A DNA stretch of 43,861 bases, taken from Sperchopsis tessellata (taxonomy: Eukaryota > Arthropoda > Insecta > Coleoptera > Hydrophilidae). Positions 39,300 to 43,861 of this stretch are shown one piece after another. Under the pieces are notes generated by a model. The model saw only the letters and a program-made list of their open reading frames with translations, was not told the DNA's origin and did no database searches. Each line of letters opens with the position of its first letter. Position 1 is the first letter of the stretch. The stretch is from assembly GCA_033557685.1 (NCBI GenBank), contig JAWQRN010000059.1:1-43861 (forward strand), read 5' to 3'. The translations under genes and the position numbers were made by a program.

Positions 39300-41700
39300 T
39301 TTTCCGTATGTTATTCTGAAAATAACTCTAAGAGATCCATATTCTCTAATATAACATTATTCTGAATAGCATGAGCATTGAGGACCATCTTATCGATTTC
39401 TTGAGGCAAGAAATTAATTTTTTAAACCATAGGACTGTTAATTAGTTTTAGAATGTCTGCTGTAGATGTAAATGCAAAAGTGCTATCTTATAAAACCAAT
39501 TTTATATTCGTTTCATTTCATCCAGTAGTGCCCGCTACATATATTGGATAGATACTTCTTAAACAACCCACAGTCTGATGTAGTTCGGGCTCCAGTGTAT
39601 TGTGACCACCATACCACTTCATGTGATTCGGGCCACGCCACACACTTCGATAAGGCTTATATATACTAGTTGAGTCCTACGAATATAGCGAAGACAGAGT
39701 CATAGACAATTTCAAATATTATAGCCCACCGTACCTTTTGTTTACTTATACTCGCTTTTATATACAACAAAGTTCAATGTCATTTATTTTCATATGGAAG
39801 GAATCGATACAGTTGTTTCATACCATACGATTCCGTGGAAAAGTTCGTATAATTTATGCGAACTATACGAATATGACCCATCTTAAATTCAGCTCTCAAT
39901 GAGATATGTATTTCTATTATATTTAAGTAAATTATTCTCACTTATCAAATATAATCGATCACATAAGCCATGGTCATGTATATTATAATAGTATAAAAGG
40001 CAGGCTTAATCACTATTTATATATTTACCGTAGTATTCACTACACTGGAAAGAGAAGCGAAACTCCTATTCTAAATTTGAGCACACTTAACGCTACCTCC
40101 CCGTTTCACTGTCATAAATAAGGTTCAATGCAGTTTTATTTATGGTAAATAATTCCACCCTGGTGTGGCATCTAGCGCTAGAAAATGGTAGGTAATTCAA
40201 TTTATCACTATACATTTTAACAAATTTGTCAATGATAGATTTCTATTCATAGCTTTTGCATGCATAAAATAAACATGCTAAAATGTTACATTTACAAGTT
40301 TTATAGTAAACATATTTAATATTGTTTTCTTCTAGGTAAATAAATGCGACAGATATTTAGTTACCATACCTAAGCATTTCATTACATCCCTTGCTACAAA
40401 TAGAAAACGCTTCCGTAAAGTATACGTGGTCTTATCATCTACAATAAATAGGATCTGCTGTTTACTTTCATTCCGGAAATTGATTAGTAGAGAGACTCAC
40501 AAACAACCCACGGAAATACCGACGTGTCTACAATAACTATATTTGACTATTGTAATCTATTAACAAATAATTGTAGCAAAATAGCTGTACTTTCATTTGG
40601 TGAAATATATATGAAAGTACATTTATCTCCAGTTCGGTATTCTACATCATGTAGTTTGGAAATGAAGATAATAGACGGTATCGATCAATATAATCAATAG
40701 CTGATATATGATGTCAGAGGTGATACCATTTTGATATATTTAGTTTACATTACTTCCGAGCGTCCATGAATGCGATCGTCGCTAGAATTTGTAGGTCATG
40801 GCCATGATCGATTGGTCATAGCGTAGTTCTCAGAATACTCCCCTCTACCTACCTAATTTCTCTGGAACGACAGCACAAATAAAATTTATATAAATTTATT
40901 CATATCTGGGAATCCTACAAGTCTTTGGAAGAAAGTGGGGTGACAAAACTCTGATCGTTGAAAACTAACTAAATTTGTATCGAATAACCTTGCTTTCGTT
41001 GTATTATATTCTGCCGAATGTGAAAAATGCACGAAGACGGTGCACTAAGAACCTTTTAGAGACTTTGCAGGAATGTTTTCTCAATAAAACTATCAAATTA
41101 AATTTTATTTATATCTTACTATCAAACATTTCCTTGAAAGAGGGTGGCAAATGCAAACTTCTACAAATATCTTAACACAGAGGGTTTTTTGAACTACTTG
41201 GAGGAAAGTTTAGACGACACAAGTATGGTACTTGATGCTAGAGGTAATGTTCTTTCGTAATATCTAATTGCAGTTGATAATTTACTTCCTTGTGTCGGTG
41301 AAAGCAAACGTGGCTAGAAGGTGTGCTTGGTTTAAATATTCTCTCCAGAAGGGTGGTAAAACGGTTGCTGAATGTTGTAAAATGCAATTATATGCATTTA
41401 AACAAGGGTTTGTGCAATAGATGTTATTTGTGCAGGTTGGTGTGAAATAGAAGTATTAGTAAGTAGAGCATACATTTACGTTTACATTATGAATACTACT
41501 GCTCGTACTTATCGACGTCATTAAGCTCAGTGGTGTAGAGAATAATGATCAGAACATATGTTAACTTCAGGCTGGTGTAGCAATGTCAAAGTTTGTCAAA
41601 ACAATAACCTTAAATTGTATTTTTTGTTTATAAAAACTATATAATTCAGTAACGTATATTTTTTTTATTCTCGTTAGCAATCGACTTTACGCTTTTGTGA
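39300..41700. other. Intergenic, nothing recognised
   Basis: AT-rich sequence upstream of Roc2. A small perfect hairpin, TTCGTATA...TATACGAA, lies at about 39844-39871. The 66-codon frame at 40975-41172 has no recognisable feature. No repeat pairs were supported. Confidence 0.5.
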
Positions 41701-41735
41701 AACTTGATTTCGAAAGTCGTCATATATAACGAATA

Positions 41736-41890
41736 ATGGCGGAAGAAAACTCTAATACTACAGAAGAAAACTCAAAGCCAAGTAAAATGTTCACACTTAA
41801 GAAATGGAATGCTGTTGCTATGTGGAGTTGGGATGTTGAATGTGATACTTGTGCAATTTGTCGTGTACAAGTAATGGATGCCTGTCTTCG
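41736..41890 (+). CDS. Roc2: Roc2 / RNF7 (SAG, RBX2) first coding exon
   Basis: The ATG at 41736 has an in-frame TAA nine bases upstream. The 155-nt exon encodes 51 residues plus two bases: a short polar lead (MAEENSNTTEENSKPS), then KMFTLKKWNAVAMWSWDVEC, DTCAICRVQVMDACL. It stops at CTTCG|GTAAGC (donor at 41891). The WNAVAMWSWDVECDTCAICR stretch is the near-invariant start of the RBX2 RING-H2 domain: the beta-strand that inserts in the cullin, and the first zinc-binding cysteines (C-x2-C and a later C). RBX2 pairs with cullin-5 to form ubiquitin ligases and supports NEDD8 transfer. The remaining RING residues must lie in exon(s) beyond 43861, because none was found in the 1.97 kb after the donor. 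The wording separates it from RBX1, whose matching region reads differently. Confidence 0.93.
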
Positions 41891-43090
41891 GTAAGCAAAT
41901 ATTAATTTTCAATTTAGCCTTAAAATTGCTGAACTAACAATTATATAACTTAATCATAATGTGAGCACGTCTGGCCCGCGCAGGCTAGAATTGTAGGGAA
42001 TACTTTATTTTGGCGAGAAGTTATACCTGGCCATTTTTAAACCACTCGTCTCAATGGTATTTGTAATTAGTACAATCTGTGGCACAAATTTAGGTAACTC
42101 AGGGGGTTTGTATGCATTTTTCACCATTAGCTTTTGAAGGTTGGTTTGTTGTGGGAATTTCACATTAAAAGTTCGTTTAATAGGAAATTAGATTAACGAC
42201 GTGTGTCTATTGATAATTGCATACAACGTTTCACTGAGTAAAATATATATATATATATAGCATAGTGTTTTAATACCAGCCTAATTATTTTCAACTTGAC
42301 GAGAGACAATCAAAAACAGTATAACCTTAAATTATGACATCCATGCACACTTAAGATTGAAAATGTTGCACACTAAGCTTCCATTTGTGTAATTAATCAG
42401 ATTCCAAACAAATTAACAGTTTTTCTACCAAATATGCATTTTGTTCCTAATTCTACTTAATCTAAATCATGATTGTATATCTAGGAAGTATTTATATGTA
42501 GTAAGTTCTGGAGTCATTCTATTTTAAATCAACATATAAATTTAGTTTTTCAACCCAACATTTTTATATCTTTAAGAAACTTTGTACAGTTGATCAGTAG
42601 TATTAAATAAGTCAAAATTTCCGCAGTTATTGAATCACTAAAATTTGGATTACTTAGCTCCTAATGAAGAAACATAAAATTGAAACCAAATTAAAGCTAA
42701 TTAATTCAGATTTAATTTGATGTACACACAAGTGCTTTTGCAAAAATATTCATCATTTGAAAACTCAAAATAAATTTAAAAATTGAATTTTTCCAAAGCT
42801 ACCTTTTTAAAATTTTTAAAAATTTTCATTGCAGCAGTCAAAAAACTTTAAGAGTTACAATTAAATATATGAACCACTTAAAGTCGATTTTTTAAAATTT
42901 GTACAGGTAGACCTAAATGGTTTTAAAGAAAGTAGTGATTAGTTAATGGAACTTTATTTATATCGCCAACACCATTTTTAATATGATTGGTGAAGTTATA
43001 ATAATGATTTAGGCTGTGATATTTTATTTTAGGCTTACCTATATATAAAACCTACTGTACAAATGAAATACTGTATCAAATATTTGATGT
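41891..43090 (+). other. Roc2 intron 1 (part), no other feature
   Basis: It starts at GTAAGC. AT-rich, with a short TATATATATA run at 42244-42259. No exon or repeat family was recognised before the minus-strand pseudogene at 43098. Confidence 0.6.
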
Positions 43091-43097
43091 ATGCTAA

Positions 43098-43861
43098 TTA
43101 CTTTACAAAAGGCTTACTTAATACAACAACCTTATTAAATTTCATATATAAAATTATTACATGGCATGCATACCTCCTTGTAATTTCTCTCATGTTGTCT
43201 TGATTTGAAATATTTTGCAAAAACACTTGTTCATCTTTATAGAAAGTACATAAGTACTTTCTGTTGCAGTGCGAAGGTCTTCCTAACATTAATATTTCAT
43301 GTCTTGACACTAACAGAATATCGGCCCTCGATGGAAAAGTAAAAGAGGTAGAAGGTACTCAAGGTTGCAAAAAATGTATCTAGACTTCATCTGTGTCTTC
43401 ATAAGTGTTTAAGATGCAAGCCATATACCAGTTGTCATCATATGTACATGCTACAAATCCATTTAAATCTTTAAGTTCCACATCATCTGTTTTAGTAATT
43501 TTGTCAATGTTGTGATTGCTTCTGGCAGAATAGGTTTTAGTATTTAACTGTGTTGTATTTTCTGGGATGAACGCATGTTTTTTTTCAGTTCCTACAATTT
43601 TTGTTGCAATGGAAAATCTATCTTCTTATATATTTTCTTCTTCTTTGTGGTCTGCCAATGTAAAATAAATAATATAACATGTTGAAATATTATCTCTACT
43701 CCACTTTTAAAGTTGAAAAAAGTGAGAATTTGATCGTTGTAAGGTCTTTGTAAACTAGCTTTTGAAGCTAGTCATTTGACTGTACCGCCTACTCCATTAC
43801 ATGGACCCTTGCCATGTGATGTGGCAAAGAAATGCCATTCAGCAGGAATTCCAAAATCTTT
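43098..43861 (-). pseudogene. Decayed ORF of a multicopy arthropod family (SHGKGPC-type)
   Basis: Reading leftwards from the edge: KDFGIPAEWHFFATSHGKGP, then CNGVGGTVK and a TGA where the family usually has arginine (VKRLASKAS), consistent with CpG decay. Further on, KTDDVELKDLNGFVACTYDD then NWYMACILNTYEDTDEV with a stop, and VPSTSFTFPSRADILLVSRH, near 43480-43290. The open frame at 43310-43098 ends the copy. From memory, the blocks ATSHGKGPCDGVGGTxKR and Y-x-x-W(Y/W)-x-G...FMHP-x-GP-x-x-SF-x-WP occur in many uncharacterised, multicopy proteins of arthropods and cnidarians, likely transposon-derived. Function unknown. The N-terminal part lies outside the window. At least three stops and shifts make this a pseudogene inside Roc2 intron 1. 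Confidence 0.6.

Noticed and set aside
41460..41700. Search for a core promoter of Roc2
   Set aside because: No clear TATA/Inr arrangement could be distinguished from the AT-rich background.
1..43861. tRNA, rRNA, CRISPR or operon-like features
   Set aside because: None seen by eye on either strand. The DNA is eukaryotic and repeat-rich, but a tRNAscan or Rfam run was not possible.

Overview
The window is AT-rich nuclear DNA from an arthropod, most likely an insect. I favour a repeat-rich beetle-like genome, but that is a guess. The evidence is short exons with GT-AG introns, two recognisable cell-cycle/ubiquitin genes whose introns are full of decayed transposons, and an insect-type mix of Penelope-like elements (PLEs), LINEs, a gypsy-type LTR element, a hAT element and foldback elements. 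No prokaryotic signal (operons, Shine-Dalgarno sites, CRISPR) was seen.

Host genes. (1) The minus strand from 35329 down to 21926 carries a complete five-exon gene for Spindly, the kinetochore dynein-dynactin adaptor. The predicted protein is about 548 residues and holds the Spindly box (NSLFAEVDDRR). All junctions are GT-AG and in frame. Its third intron is about 10 kb and holds at least five transposon remnants. (2) The plus strand at 41736-41890 is the first coding exon of the RING protein Roc2/RNF7 (SAG/RBX2). The rest lies beyond the right edge.

Layout. 1-6.3 kb: gene-poor, with a foldback repeat (258-661) and a faint PIF/Harbinger-like relic near 2.1 kb. 6.3-9.9 kb: a 294-bp snap-back MITE, short direct repeats, a 26-bp minisatellite, a PLE fragment, a GATC-dense patch and LINE pieces. 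12.5-14.6 kb: a decayed hAT transposon. 14.9-17.2 kb: three LINE fragments in alternating orientation. 17.2-21.5 kb: a gypsy-type LTR element (5' LTR, PBS, gag, protease, integrase pieces, PPT, 3' LTR) interrupted by a PLE and by a separate 0.86-kb insertion. 21.9-35.3 kb: Spindly and its intronic repeats. 35.6-39.2 kb: a 96-bp near-perfect palindrome, TA microsatellites, dispersed repeats and a degraded LINE. 41.7-43.9 kb: the Roc2 exon and, at the right edge, a decayed minus-strand ORF of a multicopy arthropod family.

Most noteworthy: an RNA-hairpin motif (UUGANRAN-stem-RAAA) recurs at three loci with different but complementary stem sequences, twice just downstream of a PLE GIY-YIG end; a single reading frame runs from gypsy Gag/protease into PLE reverse transcriptase; a 0.86-kb insert in the gypsy integrase has a 5-bp flanking repeat and exon-like content; and this Spindly lacks a C-terminal CaaX box. 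None of these proves a new system. The first is the best candidate for follow-up.
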